From Verrucomicrobiota bacterium (GTDB lineage: Bacteria > Verrucomicrobiota > Verrucomicrobiia > Chthoniobacterales > Chthoniobacteraceae), in contig JAPLTE010000043.1 in assembly GCA_026398235.1 (NCBI GenBank), positions 1 through 40,609 on the forward strand: DNA of 40,609 nt, read 5' to 3'. The notes under the pieces are model-generated. The model ran no database searches, was not told where the DNA came from, and saw nothing but the letters and a program-made list of their open reading frames with translations. Below are positions 15,265 through 25,059 of this stretch, one piece after another. Numbering within the stretch: position 1 is the first letter of the stretch; each line of letters opens with the position of its first letter. Both the position numbers and the translations under genes were made by a program.

Positions 15265-16671
15265 ATGACCAAAATATCCATTACGCTACGAGCTCTGGCC
15301 GCGGCCCTCCTCCTCGGGGGCGGAGCCGTTGCTCACGCTCAAGACAGCGGCGCGTTGCTCGACGCGCTGGTTCGCAAAAAAGTCCTCACCTCCCAGGAGG
15401 CCGAGGATGTCCGGGCCGATCTCGTTCGCGAAAACGCCACGAGCAACGCGGGCAAACTGCAACTCTCCAACTCCATCACGAGCCTGAAGCTCTATGGGGA
15501 TGTTCGCCTGCGTTACCAAAACGACACCAAAGACCCGCAGGTGGCCGTTGTCACTGGAGTCGACCAACGCAGCCGCGAGCGCATCCGGTTGCGACTCAAT
15601 GGCGACTTCACCCTGGCGGGCGGTTTCTTCGGTGGCGTGCAGCTCCAGACAATCCAGAATGCCGACAGTGGCAACCAGACCATGGGCGATAGTGGCACCG
15701 GGGCCGCAGGCTTCAGCAACTACAATATCTATATCAGCCGGGCGTATTTCGGCTGGGGGAACGATTGGTTGACATTGGTGGGCGGCAAACAGCCCAATCC
15801 CTTCTATACAACCGACCTGATTTGGGATGCCGATATCAACCCGGAAGGTTTTGTGGAGAAAGTTGATTTAATCAAGGCCTTCAGCGCCCTGACGACCAAC
15901 GACTCCACTCTGCAGAGCGAAAGCCGCTTTGAATTGAGCCTCGTGGCAGGCCAGTTCGTCTTCTGCGACAACAACGAATACAACCCCTCCAACCTGGGTA
16001 ATACCGACGCCTGGCTTTTCAATACACAATTGATCGCCAGCGCCAAGTTAACGGACAAAGTCAAACTCACCGTGGCTCCCGGCTACATGACCTACACGTC
16101 TGGCAATGTGACCAACTCTGTCACAGGGGGTGCGGCGGGCAAATTTAACGAGACCGCGTTCTACGGCAAAGATGCCACCCGCAACCTCTCCATCGTCACG
16201 GCCCCCGGCGACGTCTCCTTCACGCTCTGCGGGTTGAAGGCCAAGGTGCTGTGGGATCTCGGCTACAATACGGCAGGCGCCAAGCGCGCCGAAGCCATCT
16301 ACGGGTTGAACGGGCGCACGACTTCCGCCCACAGCCACCAGGACGACCTGGCTTGGCTCGCGGGTGTGCAATTCGGCGAAAACAAAAAAGCGGGCGACTG
16401 GTCCGTCCTGGCGAACTTCCGCCAGACGGGGCTCACTGCGGTGGATCCCAACCTGAATGATTCGGATTTCGCCTTGGGGCAGCTCAATATGCAGGGCATC
16501 AAAGTGGGCGCCGCCTATAACTTCACCGATTTCTGCGTGGGTGCCGTCACCTACTACGACGCGTGGAATCTCCGCAGCGATCTCTTCGGCGGCCAGACCA
16601 CCGCCAACCAGAAGATCGCCAACGCGAACGCGGTCCAAATCCTCCAAGTAGACCTCAACGTAAAGTTCTAA
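15265..16671 (+). CDS. Outer-membrane beta-barrel porin (probable phosphate-starvation porin)
   Basis: 468 aa with a signal peptide (ALAAALLLGGGAVAHAQ, cleavage near 26) and a short helical segment ALLDALVRKKVLTSQEAEDV typical of putative porins in Verrucomicrobiota and relatives. Alternating hydrophobic strands follow, starting with SLKLYGDVRLRYQND, and the C-terminus ends in phenylalanine (VDLNVKF), the beta-barrel insertion signal. It is the first gene after the double Pho box and precedes pstS, so it probably admits phosphate or phosphorylated compounds under starvation, like OprP/OprO in Pseudomonas. It is not recognisably an OprP homologue by motif, so the substrate is inferred from context. 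Confidence 0.88.
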   Translation: MTKISITLRALAAALLLGGGAVAHAQDSGALLDALVRKKVLTSQEAEDVRADLVRENATSNAGKLQLSNSITSLKLYGDVRLRYQNDTKDPQVAVVTGVDQRSRERIRLRLNGDFTLAGGFFGGVQLQTIQNADSGNQTMGDSGTGAAGFSNYNIYISRAYFGWGNDWLTLVGGKQPNPFYTTDLIWDADINPEGFVEKVDLIKAFSALTTNDSTLQSESRFELSLVAGQFVFCDNNEYNPSNLGNTDAWLFNTQLIASAKLTDKVKLTVAPGYMTYTSGNVTNSVTGGAAGKFNETAFYGKDATRNLSIVTAPGDVSFTLCGLKAKVLWDLGYNTAGAKRAEAIYGLNGRTTSAHSHQDDLAWLAGVQFGENKKAGDWSVLANFRQTGLTAVDPNLNDSDFALGQLNMQGIKVGAAYNFTDFCVGAVTYYDAWNLRSDLFGGQTTANQKIANANAVQILQVDLNVKF

Positions 16672-16678
16672 AAGCCTT

Positions 16679-16705
16679 GGCCCGGCGCATCATTTGCGCC
16701 GGGCC
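16679..16705 (+). terminator. Strong hairpin between the porin and pstS
   Basis: GGCCCGGCGC at 16679-16688 and GCGCCGGGCC at 16696-16705 make a perfect 10-bp GC stem with a 7-nt loop. It begins 8 nt after the porin stop. There is no T-run, so partial attenuation or 3'-end protection of the porin mRNA is more likely than full termination. Confidence 0.7.
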
Positions 16706-16733
16706 CACTTCAAACCAGTCATCGCATTCCCAT

Positions 16734-17543
16734 ATGAAAAAACTGATCGCCATCGCCACAGCGCTTGCCGTTTCCGCCGGATTTGCCGGAGCGGAACAGC
16801 TTGTGATCAAAGGTTCCGACACACTCGGCGCCAAACTCGTCCCGCAGCTTGCGGAAGCTTACAAAGCCGAAAACCCAAATACCTCCTTCAACATCGCCGC
16901 GGAAGGTTCCTCCACCGGCTTCGCCGCGTTGATTGACCAGACCGCAAACATCGGCATGTCCAGCCGCCGGGCCAAGTCGACAGAAATCTCCGCCGCGCTC
17001 GCCAAGGGGCTCGATCTGCGCCCGACCATCGTGGCTTGGGACGGGATCGCCATTATTCTGAACTCGGCCAACCCGATCCAGGGACTCACGAAAAAGCAAG
17101 TGGAGCAGATTTTCACCGGCGACATCACCGACTGGTCCGCAGTCGGCGGCAAGCCGGGTAAAATCTCCATCTACACCCGCAACACCGCTTCCGGCACCTA
17201 TGCCGACTTCAAGGAACTCGCCATGAGCAAGCGCGATTATGCCGGGTCGGCCCAGAAAATGGCCGGCAACGAGCAGATTGTCTCCGAAGTGGCCAAAAAC
17301 CCGAGCGGAATCGGTTACGTCGGCCTCGCTTATGTCAAGGCTTCCGGAATCAAGGTGGCGGCGGTGGATGGCAAAACGCCCAATCAATCCGACATTCGCG
17401 ATAAGACTTATCCCTACTCCCGCCCGACGTTCTACTACACCAACGGCGCGCCCGCCGGAGCGACCAAGAGCTTCGTCGATTTTACCCTGAGCGCGAAGGG
17501 TCAGAAAATTGTGGAGCAGGTTGGGTTTGTTCCTGTTAAATAA
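16734..17543 (+). CDS. pstS: Periplasmic phosphate-binding protein
   Basis: High-affinity phosphate receptor for the PstCAB importer. The ATG at 16734 gives 269 aa with a clean signal peptide (KKLIAIATALAVSAGFAGA). The open frame extends upstream but that part runs through the hairpin and has no protein character. Phosphate-site motifs are IKGSDTLG near the mature start, AEGSSTGFAAL, IGMSSRRAK and NTASGTYADF. Typical PstS/SphX architecture with PBP-like domain of the short class. It lies 62 nt after the porin and 53 nt before pstC, with hairpins on both sides. Confidence 0.96.
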   Translation: MKKLIAIATALAVSAGFAGAEQLVIKGSDTLGAKLVPQLAEAYKAENPNTSFNIAAEGSSTGFAALIDQTANIGMSSRRAKSTEISAALAKGLDLRPTIVAWDGIAIILNSANPIQGLTKKQVEQIFTGDITDWSAVGGKPGKISIYTRNTASGTYADFKELAMSKRDYAGSAQKMAGNEQIVSEVAKNPSGIGYVGLAYVKASGIKVAAVDGKTPNQSDIRDKTYPYSRPTFYYTNGAPAGATKSFVDFTLSAKGQKIVEQVGFVPVK

Positions 17544-17561
17544 ATTCCACAACCCACTCGG

Positions 17562-17587
17562 CAGCCCGCCGCCACCCCGGCGGGCTG
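17562..17587 (+). terminator. Hairpin between pstS and pstC
   Basis: CAGCCCGCCG at 17562-17571 and CGGCGGGCTG at 17578-17587 form a perfect 10-bp stem with a 6-nt loop, followed by TTTCG. The pstC ATG lies only 9 nt downstream, so the fold may both limit transcription past pstS and mask the start of pstC. This fits the need for much more binding protein than membrane transporter. Confidence 0.75.
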
Positions 17588-17596
17588 TTTCGCGAC

Positions 17597-19183
17597 ATGA
17601 AAAACCCCAATCGCTTCGACCGCAAACGGCTGCGCATCGACCACTTCATCCAGTGGTTCTTCGGCTCCAATGCGTTGTTGGCGATCATTGTGCTCGCGCT
17701 CATCACCTTGTTTTTATTCCGCGAAGGGGCGGAGTTTTTTCCTCAAAACCTGCAAAACCTGCGCAACTACCGGCTGGCCGGTTTGGAGTATGTCGGCATC
17801 ATGCGCGACCAGATCGAGGCCCATACCAGCCTCAACCGCAGCTTGCAGGATTTGCGGTTGCGCCAAAGCAACGCCTTGCTCAAGCGCCAAAGCAACGCCT
17901 TGCTCAAACTCGGCAAGACCCCCGAGCAGATCAGCACCGCCCTCGTTCCCTTCGATGCTTTCGCTGCCAGCTTTGACAGTTCCGTGGAGGAACTGCGCGG
18001 GTTGGTTTCCGAATGGACGGATGCCGTCAGCGAAATCAAAGACAAAGCGAAGCTCAGGGAAGACGCCTTGCAGCAGCGCCAATTCCTCCTCAAGGAAGGC
18101 AAACGGGCCGAGGCGGACGCCGTGCGCGTGACCCAGATCGACTTCGCGGCAGAACTCGCCCCCATCAGGTCCGGCTTTCCGCTTTATCGAAAAGCTTCCG
18201 TTGCGTTTCGTGGCAAAATCGAAACGCTTCTGTTGCAGCCGCCCCCGCTTGCGGCCAGGGAGTTGCAGCCCCGCTTTGAACAATTCCAAAAAGCAGCCCG
18301 CGCTTACCTGGCCAGCTTTCCCGCGACCGAAAGGCAACTTGCGAAATGGGAACAGTTCGCGCCAGTCCCGTGGCATCGCGCCGTCACCTCGTTCCTCTTC
18401 GGCAAGGAATGGATCACCAACAGTTTTTGGCAGGATTGGTATGGAGTCCTGCCGCTGCTCACCGGCTCCGTGCTGGTCGCAGCCATTGCCTTGGCAATCG
18501 CCGTGCCGTTGGGCGTCTGCGCCGCCATTTACGTGAGCGAATTGGCGACTCCCCTCGAACAGCAACTCATCAAGCCGTACATCGAATTCATCTCCGCGAT
18601 TCCGTCCGTCGTGATCGGCTTCTTCGGCGTCGCCGTGCTGGGTGAACGGTTGCGCGAACTCACGCAATGGCAGGCGTTGAGCTGGATCAGCGGGTTTCCC
18701 ATTTCCGAGCGGCTCAACGCGTTTACCGCTGGCTGCCTGCTCGCGTTGATGGCCGTTCCCACGATTTTTTCCCTCGCAGAGGACGCCATCAACAGCGTGC
18801 CGCGCGCCTTCAAGGAAGCCAGCTATGCGCTCGGGGCCACCCGGCTCCAAACCATGTTCCGCATCCTCATCCCAGCCTCGCTTTCCGGTATTGTTTCCGC
18901 CGTGCTGCTCGGGTTTGGGCGCGTCATCGGCGAAACGATGGTGGTGCTTTTGTGCGCGGGCAACCGGATCGCCATTCCCGATTTCACCCAAGGCCTGAGC
19001 GCGGTTTTCCAACCGGTGCACACGATGACCGGCATCGTGGCGCAGGAACTCGGCGAGGTCCCCAACGGCACCATCCATTACCGGGCGCTGTTCATGGTCG
19101 GCTTGCTGCTCTTTTTTCTCGCACTCGGGATCAACTGGCTCGCCCAGGGCATCGTGCGCCGTTATAAAATTTCCGCCGGGTAA
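17597..19183 (+). CDS. pstC: Phosphate ABC transporter permease PstC with a large periplasmic insert
   Basis: 528 aa, far longer than the roughly 300 aa of E. coli PstC. The first membrane helix is at 23-42. Residues 43-284 form an extracytoplasmic, partly coiled-coil insert. The conserved MetI-like permease follows at 285-525, with the EAA-type loop [22 protein letters not shown] and the [15 protein letters not shown] and [12 protein letters not shown] motifs. Long inserts of this kind occur in PstC of several phyla; their role is unknown. The insert contains a fresh 8-residue duplication (RQSNALLK at 89-96 and 97-104). ATG at 17597 follows a hairpin and has no clear Shine-Dalgarno sequence. 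pstA starts 8 nt after the stop. Confidence 0.95.
   Translation: MKNPNRFDRKRLRIDHFIQWFFGSNALLAIIVLALITLFLFREGAEFFPQNLQNLRNYRLAGLEYVGIMRDQIEAHTSLNRSLQDLRLRQSNALLKRQSNALLKLGKTPEQISTALVPFDAFAASFDSSVEELRGLVSEWTDAVSEIKDKAKLREDALQQRQFLLKEGKRAEADAVRVTQIDFAAELAPIRSGFPLYRKASVAFRGKIETLLLQPPPLAARELQPRFEQFQKAARAYLASFPATERQLAKWEQFAPVPWHRAVTSFLFGKEWITNSFWQDWYGVLPLLTGSVLVAAIALAIAVPLGVCAAIYVSELATPLEQQLIKPYIEFISAIPSVVIGFFGVAVLGERLRELTQWQALSWISGFPISERLNAFTAGCLLALMAVPTIFSLAEDAINSVPRAFKEASYALGATRLQTMFRILIPASLSGIVSAVLLGFGRVIGETMVVLLCAGNRIAIPDFTQGLSAVFQPVHTMTGIVAQELGEVPNGTIHYRALFMVGLLLFFLALGINWLAQGIVRRYKISAG
17861..17908 (+). repeat. In-frame 24-bp tandem duplication inside pstC
   Basis: The unit beginning CGCCAAAGCAACGCC occurs at 17861-17884 and 17885-17908, identical except for the last base. 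It adds 8 residues (RQSNALLK) to the predicted periplasmic coiled coil. The near-perfect identity points to a recent slippage event. Confidence 0.9.
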
Positions 19184-19191
19184 CCGTTTTC

Positions 19192-20229
19192 ATGCAAACT
19201 CAGGCAAATCTCTTTCAACATCGCCCCTCGGCCCAATGGCTCCTGGAAACGGCCGTCGCCGGGATCATCCGCTCTGCCACCTATCTGGTATTGATCGCGG
19301 CCGCCTGCATTTTCCTCACCATCGGCATCAAGGGGGCGCAGACCGTCTTCACCTCGCACTGGCCGTTTGTAAATGTCCCGTTTTTCACCGAAAAACCGTC
19401 CACGCTCTATGTGTTTGAATGGCAGGGGCAGAAGCGGGAAATGAGCGACGATGCATTCCGCGCCTTCAAAGCAGCCCAGAAAGTGGAAGAGATCCCGGCG
19501 GAAACGTACGCCCACTCTGCGGGAGGCATCCTGCCGTGCATCGTCGGAACAGTGCTCCTGGTTCTCGGCTCCATGACGATCGCCCTCTTTTTGGGAATAT
19601 CCAGCGCGATTTACCTGAGCGAATACAGTCGCGATTGGTGGCTGCTGCGGTTGATCCGGCTCGCCATCATGAATCTCGCGGGCGTGCCTTCCATCGTCTT
19701 TGGGCTGTTCGGCTTCGCCCTGTTCGTCGGCTATTTTAAATGGAATGTCTCGCTGCTCGCCGGTTGGTTTACGCTGGCGTTCATGGTGCTTCCCGTCGTC
19801 ATCACCTCCGCCGAGGAAGCCCTCAAAGCCGTGCCCCAGGGATTCCGCGAAGGCTCGCTCGCCCTCGGGGCCACCAAATGGCAGACCATCCGCACCAACG
19901 TCCTCCCGTATGCCATCCCGGGCATCCTCACCTCCTCCATTCTCGGCATCGCCCGCGTGGCCGGGGAAACCGCCCCTATTCTGTTCACCGCCGCTTACGT
20001 CGTGCTCGACAAATATCCGTGGCAGGTCGCCAAATGGACCGACTTTTTCTTTCAACCCGTGCAAGCGCTCCCCTACCACATTTACGTGGTCAGCTCCAAA
20101 ATTCCGCAGAACGAATACACCGAGCGGATGCAATATGGGACGGCGTTTGTCTTCCTGGCCCTCGTTCTATTGATCTCCCTCGGCTCGGTGCTCCTGCGCC
20201 TCCGGCTTCGTGAAAAACTCAAGTGGTAA
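19192..20229 (+). CDS. pstA: Phosphate ABC transporter permease PstA
   Basis: 345-aa inner-membrane permease that pairs with PstC. One helix near 28-47 is followed by an extracytoplasmic stretch (about 50-115, including [19 protein letters not shown]) and then the MetI domain with the coupling loop [26 protein letters not shown] and the [16 protein letters not shown] and [12 protein letters not shown] motifs. The C-terminal [24 protein letters not shown] block is typical of PstA. ATG at 19192 is 8 nt after pstC; pstB begins 1 nt after its stop, so the three are translationally tight. Confidence 0.96.
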   Translation: MQTQANLFQHRPSAQWLLETAVAGIIRSATYLVLIAAACIFLTIGIKGAQTVFTSHWPFVNVPFFTEKPSTLYVFEWQGQKREMSDDAFRAFKAAQKVEEIPAETYAHSAGGILPCIVGTVLLVLGSMTIALFLGISSAIYLSEYSRDWWLLRLIRLAIMNLAGVPSIVFGLFGFALFVGYFKWNVSLLAGWFTLAFMVLPVVITSAEEALKAVPQGFREGSLALGATKWQTIRTNVLPYAIPGILTSSILGIARVAGETAPILFTAAYVVLDKYPWQVAKWTDFFFQPVQALPYHIYVVSSKIPQNEYTERMQYGTAFVFLALVLLISLGSVLLRLRLREKLKW

Positions 20230-20230
20230 T

Positions 20231-21049
20231 ATGCTAACTTCTCTTTCCATGGACGAAATCCCGAAGACTGCCGCCCCGCCCGAACCCGTTGCGCACGCGG
20301 CCATCGAAGTCGATCACCTCGACTTTTTCTACGGAGACCATCAAGCGTTGTACGACATCCATCTGCAGATCCCGGCCCACAAGGTCACCGCGTTCATCGG
20401 GCCTTCCGGCTGCGGGAAAAGCACCCTTTTGCGCTGTTTCAACCGGATGAACGACCTCGTCCCGGTGGCCCGCATCGGCCACGGACAGGTGCGCATACAC
20501 GGCACGGATATTTACGGCCCCAAAGTCGATCCGATCGAACTGCGCAAACGCGTGGGGATGGTTTTCCAAAAATCCAATCCGTTCCCGAAATCGATTTATG
20601 AAAACGTGATTTACGGGCTGCGCATCCAGGGGCGCACCAATCGCAACGAACTCGATGAAGTCGTGGAGCGCTCGTTGCGGCAGGCCGCCCTTTGGGACGA
20701 AGTCAAAGACCGCCTGCACGAAAGCGGCCTGGGGCTCTCCGGCGGCCAGCAGCAACGGCTTTGCATCGCGCGCGCCATTGCGGTCGAGCCGGAAATCATC
20801 CTGATGGACGAACCGTGTTCGGCACTCGATCCGATCGCCACCTCCAAAGTGGAGGAGTTGATTTTCGACCTCAAGAAGCTTTACACGATCGTCATCGTCA
20901 CCCACAACATGCAGCAAGCCGGGCGCTGTTCGGATGTGACGGCGTTCTTTTATCTCGGGAAATTGATCGAGATGGATCGCACCGAAAAGATTTTCACCAA
21001 TCCCGGCGAAAAACAGACCGAAGACTATATTACCGGACGATTCGGTTAG
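20231..21049 (+). CDS. pstB: Phosphate ABC transporter ATP-binding protein
   Basis: 272-aa ATPase that powers Pst phosphate import on the inner face of the membrane. Walker [11 protein letters not shown]-loop [16 protein letters not shown], signature [14 protein letters not shown], Walker [14 protein letters not shown] and the switch His in VTHNMQQA are all intact. I chose ATG 20231, one base after the pstA stop; a second ATG at 20249 is possible, and a GTG inside pstA is less likely. The N-terminal 25 residues are a variable extension. A GA/CT-rich hairpin separates it from phoU. Confidence 0.97.
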   Translation: MLTSLSMDEIPKTAAPPEPVAHAAIEVDHLDFFYGDHQALYDIHLQIPAHKVTAFIGPSGCGKSTLLRCFNRMNDLVPVARIGHGQVRIHGTDIYGPKVDPIELRKRVGMVFQKSNPFPKSIYENVIYGLRIQGRTNRNELDEVVERSLRQAALWDEVKDRLHESGLGLSGGQQQRLCIARAIAVEPEIILMDEPCSALDPIATSKVEELIFDLKKLYTIVIVTHNMQQAGRCSDVTAFFYLGKLIEMDRTEKIFTNPGEKQTEDYITGRFG

Positions 21050-21071
21050 CTAGAAGTTGAGAGAGGAAGAT

Positions 21072-21127
21072 GTTGAGAGTTGAGAGAAAGGAAATCTCAA
21101 CTCCTCCTCTCTCTCTCAACTCTCAAC
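21072..21127 (+). repeat. GA/CT-rich long hairpin between pstB and phoU
   Basis: The 16-mer GTTGAGAGTTGAGAGA (21072-21087) pairs perfectly with 21112-21127 across a 24-nt loop. Outside it, GTTGAGAGAGG at 21056-21066 can pair imperfectly with CCTCTCTCTCAAC at 21132-21144. The repeat unit TTGAGAG recurs several times on both arms, so the whole 21056-21149 interval is one purine arm and one pyrimidine arm. It ends 23 bases before the phoU ATG, and no Shine-Dalgarno sequence is visible between them. Confidence 0.85.
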
Positions 21128-21150
21128 TCACCCTCTCTCTCAACCCTCTT

Positions 21151-21810
21151 ATGAGCCATCCCTTTGAAATCCAACTCGCCCATATCCGCGAGACGTTGCT
21201 GCTGATGTCCACCCTCACCGACCGCAGCCTCACCCTCGCGGTGCGAGCCGTCGCCGAGCGGGACGACAAACTCGCAGACCTGGTGGAAGCATCCGACAGC
21301 GAGATCGACCAACTCGAAATCAAGGTGGACGATCTCGTGGTGACCTATATGGCCACGCACGGGCCGATGGCGCGGGATTCCCGCCTGATGCTCATCGCCT
21401 CAAAAATTTCGAGCAACCTGGAGCGCGTTGCCGACCAGGCCACAACGATTGCCCGCCGCGCCCGGGCGCTCAACAAAGAACCGGAACTGCTGGACGTGGT
21501 GGATATCCCCGTCATGGCCGCCATGACCCAGGAACTTTTGCGCGAAGCCATCACCTCCTTTGTGGAAGGGCGTTACGAACTTGCACAGGCGTTGATTCCG
21601 CGCGACAAGGAGATTGATGAACTCAACCGCCGCATCGCCGCGAAGCTGATCTCTCTCATGATGGAAAGCCCCGAAAACGTGACCCGCGGGGTCCATTTAA
21701 TGACCATTGCCAAAGCGATCGAGCGGGCGGCCGACCATGTCCAAAACATCGCCGAGGAAGTCTTTTACCTCTACAGCGGCCAGGACATCCGCCACGAGCA
21801 AGGCGCGTAG
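21151..21810 (+). CDS. phoU: Phosphate signalling protein PhoU
   Basis: 219-aa all-helical protein of two PhoU repeats, which couples PstSCAB activity to the sensor kinase that controls Pho boxes. The ATG at 21151 (MSHPFEIQLAHIRETLL) matches the usual family start; an upstream in-frame TTG would translate the hairpin. Metal-cluster motifs D/E-x3-D appear in both halves (VEASDSEIDQLEIKVDDL and PRDKEIDELNRRIAAKL). The closing IAKAIERAADHVQNIAEEVFYLYSGQDIRH is characteristic. Last gene of the phosphate operon. Confidence 0.96.
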   Translation: MSHPFEIQLAHIRETLLLMSTLTDRSLTLAVRAVAERDDKLADLVEASDSEIDQLEIKVDDLVVTYMATHGPMARDSRLMLIASKISSNLERVADQATTIARRARALNKEPELLDVVDIPVMAAMTQELLREAITSFVEGRYELAQALIPRDKEIDELNRRIAAKLISLMMESPENVTRGVHLMTIAKAIERAADHVQNIAEEVFYLYSGQDIRHEQGA

Positions 21811-21828
21811 GGGCGATGCAGATGGTCG

Positions 21829-21854
21829 GGGCGGGCACTCCGTGCTGCCCGCCC
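21829..21854. terminator. Hairpin between convergent phoU and PiT genes
   Basis: GGGCGGGCA (21829-21837) and TGCCCGCCC (21846-21854) form a perfect 9-bp stem; GTCGG and CCGAC at 21825 and 21858 could extend a nested fold. It lies in the 59-bp gap between two convergent genes. No T-run is present on either strand, so bidirectional termination is plausible but unproven. Confidence 0.5.
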
Positions 21855-21869
21855 GTGCCGACAGGCTCC

Positions 21870-22943
21870 TCATACCCCGCACAATTTGAGCAACCGCAGC
21901 GTGCTCCAGCCCAGCATGGCAGTGGCGGGAAGCGTAAACACCCAAGCCCATACAATGCGCTGCACCACGCCCCATTTCACGGCGCTGAGCCGCTTGGTGG
22001 CGCCCACCCCCATGATCGAAGTGGAAATCACATGGGTCGTGGAGACCGGAATCCCGAAGGTGGTGGCAATGTGAATGACAATGCCCGCCGAGGTTTCCGC
22101 CGCAAACCCATTCACCGGCTGGAGACGCACCATTTTGTGCCCCATTGTCCGGATAATCCGCCAACCTCCGGCCGCAGTCCCCGCCGCCATCGTCAAGGCG
22201 CAGACAACGATCACCCATTTATCGATGGTGAAAGTCGGGGTGCGCAGAAAATGCAGAAAAGCGGGGAGATGATCAAAGGAACCGGTCTTGGTGCCGGTGA
22301 AAAGCGCCAGTGCGATGATCCCCATGGTTTTTTGGGCATCATTGCCGCCATGGCTGAACCCCATGAAAGCCGCGCTGATCAACTGCCCCTTGCCAAATAT
22401 CTTTTGGATCAAATAGGGCCGCATTTTGCTTAGAAGCGCGAACAGCAGCGACATGATGAGCACTCCGATCAGGAACCCCGCCAAAGGCGAGGTGATCATC
22501 GGGATGACCACCTTGGGCCAAAGTCCTTCTTGTGCGGGGCCGGTGGCTTTCATCACGGTGCGGGACCACTTGAGCACAGACCAATCGCCGCCGGTGACTG
22601 CCAGGGCCGAACCGCAGAGCCCTCCAATCAGTGCGTGGCTGGAACTGGAGGGCAAGCCGAGCCACCATGTGAGGAGATTCCAGAGAATGGCCCCGATCAA
22701 AGCGGCCAACACTGTCGGCATGGTGATCGCTTCGATTTTTACGATATCCGCACCGATCGTTTTGGCGACGGCCGTTCCGAAGAATGCACCTACGAGATTG
22801 CAAGTGGCCGCCATCATGATCGCCTGCCGCGGAGTGAGCACCTTGGTGGAAACCACCGTGGCGATGGCGTTGGCAGCGTCATGAAAACCGTTAATGTACT
22901 CAAAAATAAACGCCGCGAGCAGGACAAACAGGAAAAGAGTCAT
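21870..22943 (-). CDS. pit: PiT-family inorganic phosphate transporter
   Basis: 357-aa membrane protein of the low-affinity, cation-coupled phosphate permease family (PF01384). The two signature repeats are clear: [18 protein letters not shown] near the N-terminus and [19 protein letters not shown] near residue 210. About ten hydrophobic helices are seen, and the [14 protein letters not shown] motif and [15 protein letters not shown] motif are standard. It is followed by, or rather preceded on the minus strand by, a DUF47 gene 21 nt away, its usual partner. The gene converges on the Pho-controlled operon, so high- and low-affinity uptake are adjacent. Confidence 0.95.
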   Translation of the reverse strand: MTLFLFVLLAAFIFEYINGFHDAANAIATVVSTKVLTPRQAIMMAATCNLVGAFFGTAVAKTIGADIVKIEAITMPTVLAALIGAILWNLLTWWLGLPSSSSHALIGGLCGSALAVTGGDWSVLKWSRTVMKATGPAQEGLWPKVVIPMITSPLAGFLIGVLIMSLLFALLSKMRPYLIQKIFGKGQLISAAFMGFSHGGNDAQKTMGIIALALFTGTKTGSFDHLPAFLHFLRTPTFTIDKWVIVVCALTMAAGTAAGGWRIIRTMGHKMVRLQPVNGFAAETSAGIVIHIATTFGIPVSTTHVISTSIMGVGATKRLSAVKWGVVQRIVWAWVFTLPATAMLGWSTLRLLKLCGV

Positions 22944-22964
22944 GGGAGTGCGACCAGTTCCAAA

Positions 22965-23606
22965 CTACGAATATTTCAACACAACCTGGAACACGATGTT
23001 GCCGGCGTCGCGGCAGCGGTCGATCGCTTTCTCCAGCAGCTCATACATATCCTTGAGGAACACGACATCCTTCGCTTCCGCCGAGCCCTCGAAGAGCTCG
23101 CGAAGCAGCGCAATCATGAACCGGTCCGCATCCCCTTCCAAAGTTTGGAGCTGGCCGTATTCGTCTTCGATCTCCTCCACATGCGGGTTTTTCCGCAGCG
23201 ATTTGACCATGACTGCGACGGTCGCGGTGGCCTGTTCGAGCATCGTCACCTGCTTTCTCATGCTCTCGGCGTGGCTGTTGAGCGGGCAAATAAGCAGCCG
23301 CTCGCCGATCTTCTCCATCGTCTTGGGAACCCGCGAAAGGGAACTGGAAAGCGCCTCGATATCCTCCCGCTCCAGCGGAGTCACAAACGTCCGGCAAAGC
23401 TGGTTGGTGATTTCCTGGCTGATCCGCTTGTGCTTGCGGCGGCTCTGCGCCAGCAGCTCCAAGGTTTCCTGAACCGCCCGCTCATCGCCGAACTTCGGCA
23501 TCAAAGCACTGAGAATTTGGGCACTGTTCTTGGCTTCTTCCGCGCTGGCTTCCAGCAGGTCGTAAAATTTATCGTCACGGGTGAAAAGGCGCTTGAAAGG
23601 GTTCAT
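22965..23606 (-). CDS. DUF47 (PhoU-like) protein, Pit accessory factor
   Basis: 213-aa helical protein starting [24 protein letters not shown], the standard DUF47 opening. An open frame reaches 23813 but is not protein-like before this ATG. The C-terminal half, with [25 protein letters not shown] and [36 protein letters not shown], is the conserved core related to PhoU. Such proteins are almost always encoded directly before pit and are thought to control or assist the transporter. The pit ATG lies 21 nt downstream. Confidence 0.93.
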   Translation of the reverse strand: MNPFKRLFTRDDKFYDLLEASAEEAKNSAQILSALMPKFGDERAVQETLELLAQSRRKHKRISQEITNQLCRTFVTPLEREDIEALSSSLSRVPKTMEKIGERLLICPLNSHAESMRKQVTMLEQATATVAVMVKSLRKNPHVEEIEDEYGQLQTLEGDADRFMIALLRELFEGSAEAKDVVFLKDMYELLEKAIDRCRDAGNIVFQVVLKYS

Positions 23607-23822
23607 TACCCCAAGGCTAATAAGCGAGCCGGGGAAAACTGTAAAGTCGATCGTTTCAAACTCCTTTCCTGCTATAAGGGATTCCCTTGGGGTCTGATGC
23701 CGTTTTTGTATTTTTCTTATCCAAATGCAGACGGTTTCTTGCATTCCCGGAAAAAGCCCGATACAAAAAGCGTTCCTTACAGCGGGATCCCCCATCCTCG
23801 GCTGAATCGGCATTTTTTAATC

Positions 23823-25016
23823 ATGAACATTCACGAATACCAGGCCCGGGATTTGTTCGAAAAGTTTGGCGTCGCATCGCCACGTGGCAAAATGGCAAGC
23901 ACCCCTCGGGAAGCGGAAATCGCAGCCCAGGAGCTTGGAACGGAAAAAATCGTCATCAAAGCGCAAGTCCACGCCGGAGGGCGCGGCAAGGGCGCCTTCA
24001 CCAACGGTTTCAAGGGAGGGGTCCATACCTGCTCCAAGCCGGAGGAAATCCGCGAAATGGCCGCCAAAATGCTGGGCCAAACGCTCGTCACCCACCAGAC
24101 CGGCCCTGCGGGACGCCTCGTGAACAAAGTGTACGTCGTCGAGGCGGCGGAGATCGCCAAGGAGCTGTACCTGGCCATCCTCCTGGATCGCGCATCCTCC
24201 GCGCCGGTCGTGATTGCCAGCACCCAAGGCGGCATGGACATTGAAACCGTCGCCGCGCAGACCCCGGAGAAAATTTTCCGCGAACCGGCACACCCGCTGC
24301 TCGGCCTGCAACCCTTCCAGGCGCGCAAACTGGCAGCAGCGCTCGGGCTCCACGGTTCTCAGGCCGCCCAAGCCGCCAAGCTCATCCTGGCGCTCTACAA
24401 ATTGTTCATCACCTGCGACTGCTCGCTCGTGGAAGTCAATCCGTTGGTCATCACCAAAACCGGAGACGTCCTCGCGCTCGACGCCAAGTTCAACTTCGAC
24501 GACAACGCGCTTTACCGGCACCCGGAAATTGTCGCCCTGCGGGATTTCACCGAGGAAGACCCGCGCGAGGTGGAAGCCTCCAAATATTGCCTCAACTACA
24601 TCGGGCTTGAGGGGAACATCGCCTGCCTCGTCAACGGGGCGGGGCTCGCCATGGCCACGATGGACATCATCAAACATTATGGCGGCGAACCGGCCAACTT
24701 CCTGGATGTCGGCGGCAGCGCCACCAAAGAACAAGTCGCGGCCGCTTTCAAAATCATTCTCCTGGACCGGAACGTCAAAGGAATCCTGGTCAACATCTTC
24801 GGGGGCATCATGCGATGCGACATTATCGCCGAGGGGATCCTCGCCGCGATCAAAGAAACCGAACTGCCGGTGCCGCTGGTCGTGCGGCTGGAAGGCTCCA
24901 ACGTGGAATTGGGCAAAAAAATCATCAAGGACAGTGGTCTGGCCGTGATCAGCGCCGATTCGCTGGCCGACGGGGCGGAAAAAATCGTGGCCGCCGTAAA
25001 AGCCCGGGCAGCCTAA
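23823..25016 (+). CDS. sucC: Succinyl-CoA synthetase (ADP-forming) beta subunit
   Basis: Makes ATP from succinyl-CoA in the TCA cycle, as a complex with SucD. The ATG at 23823 gives 397 aa, close to E. coli SucC (388). The family opening [17 protein letters not shown] is followed by an ATP-grasp domain ([41 protein letters not shown]) and a CoA-ligase domain ([43 protein letters not shown]). sucD follows 43 nt downstream. The 216-bp gap upstream holds no gene and should contain the promoter, shared divergently with the DUF47-pit pair. Confidence 0.97.
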   Translation: MNIHEYQARDLFEKFGVASPRGKMASTPREAEIAAQELGTEKIVIKAQVHAGGRGKGAFTNGFKGGVHTCSKPEEIREMAAKMLGQTLVTHQTGPAGRLVNKVYVVEAAEIAKELYLAILLDRASSAPVVIASTQGGMDIETVAAQTPEKIFREPAHPLLGLQPFQARKLAAALGLHGSQAAQAAKLILALYKLFITCDCSLVEVNPLVITKTGDVLALDAKFNFDDNALYRHPEIVALRDFTEEDPREVEASKYCLNYIGLEGNIACLVNGAGLAMATMDIIKHYGGEPANFLDVGGSATKEQVAAAFKIILLDRNVKGILVNIFGGIMRCDIIAEGILAAIKETELPVPLVVRLEGSNVELGKKIIKDSGLAVISADSLADGAEKIVAAVKARAA

Positions 25017-25059
25017 AGCGCCCATGAACCCCAAAAGACACCCAACCGCTCTTTGACCT

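Noticed and set aside
17714-19078. 454-codon minus-strand frame opposite pstC
   Set aside because: High-GC shadow ORF; the pstC protein is conserved with clear permease motifs.
15265-21810. Porin as an OprP-type phosphate channel by motif
   Set aside because: No OprP-specific motif was recognised; only the context supports phosphate, so I kept a generic porin call.
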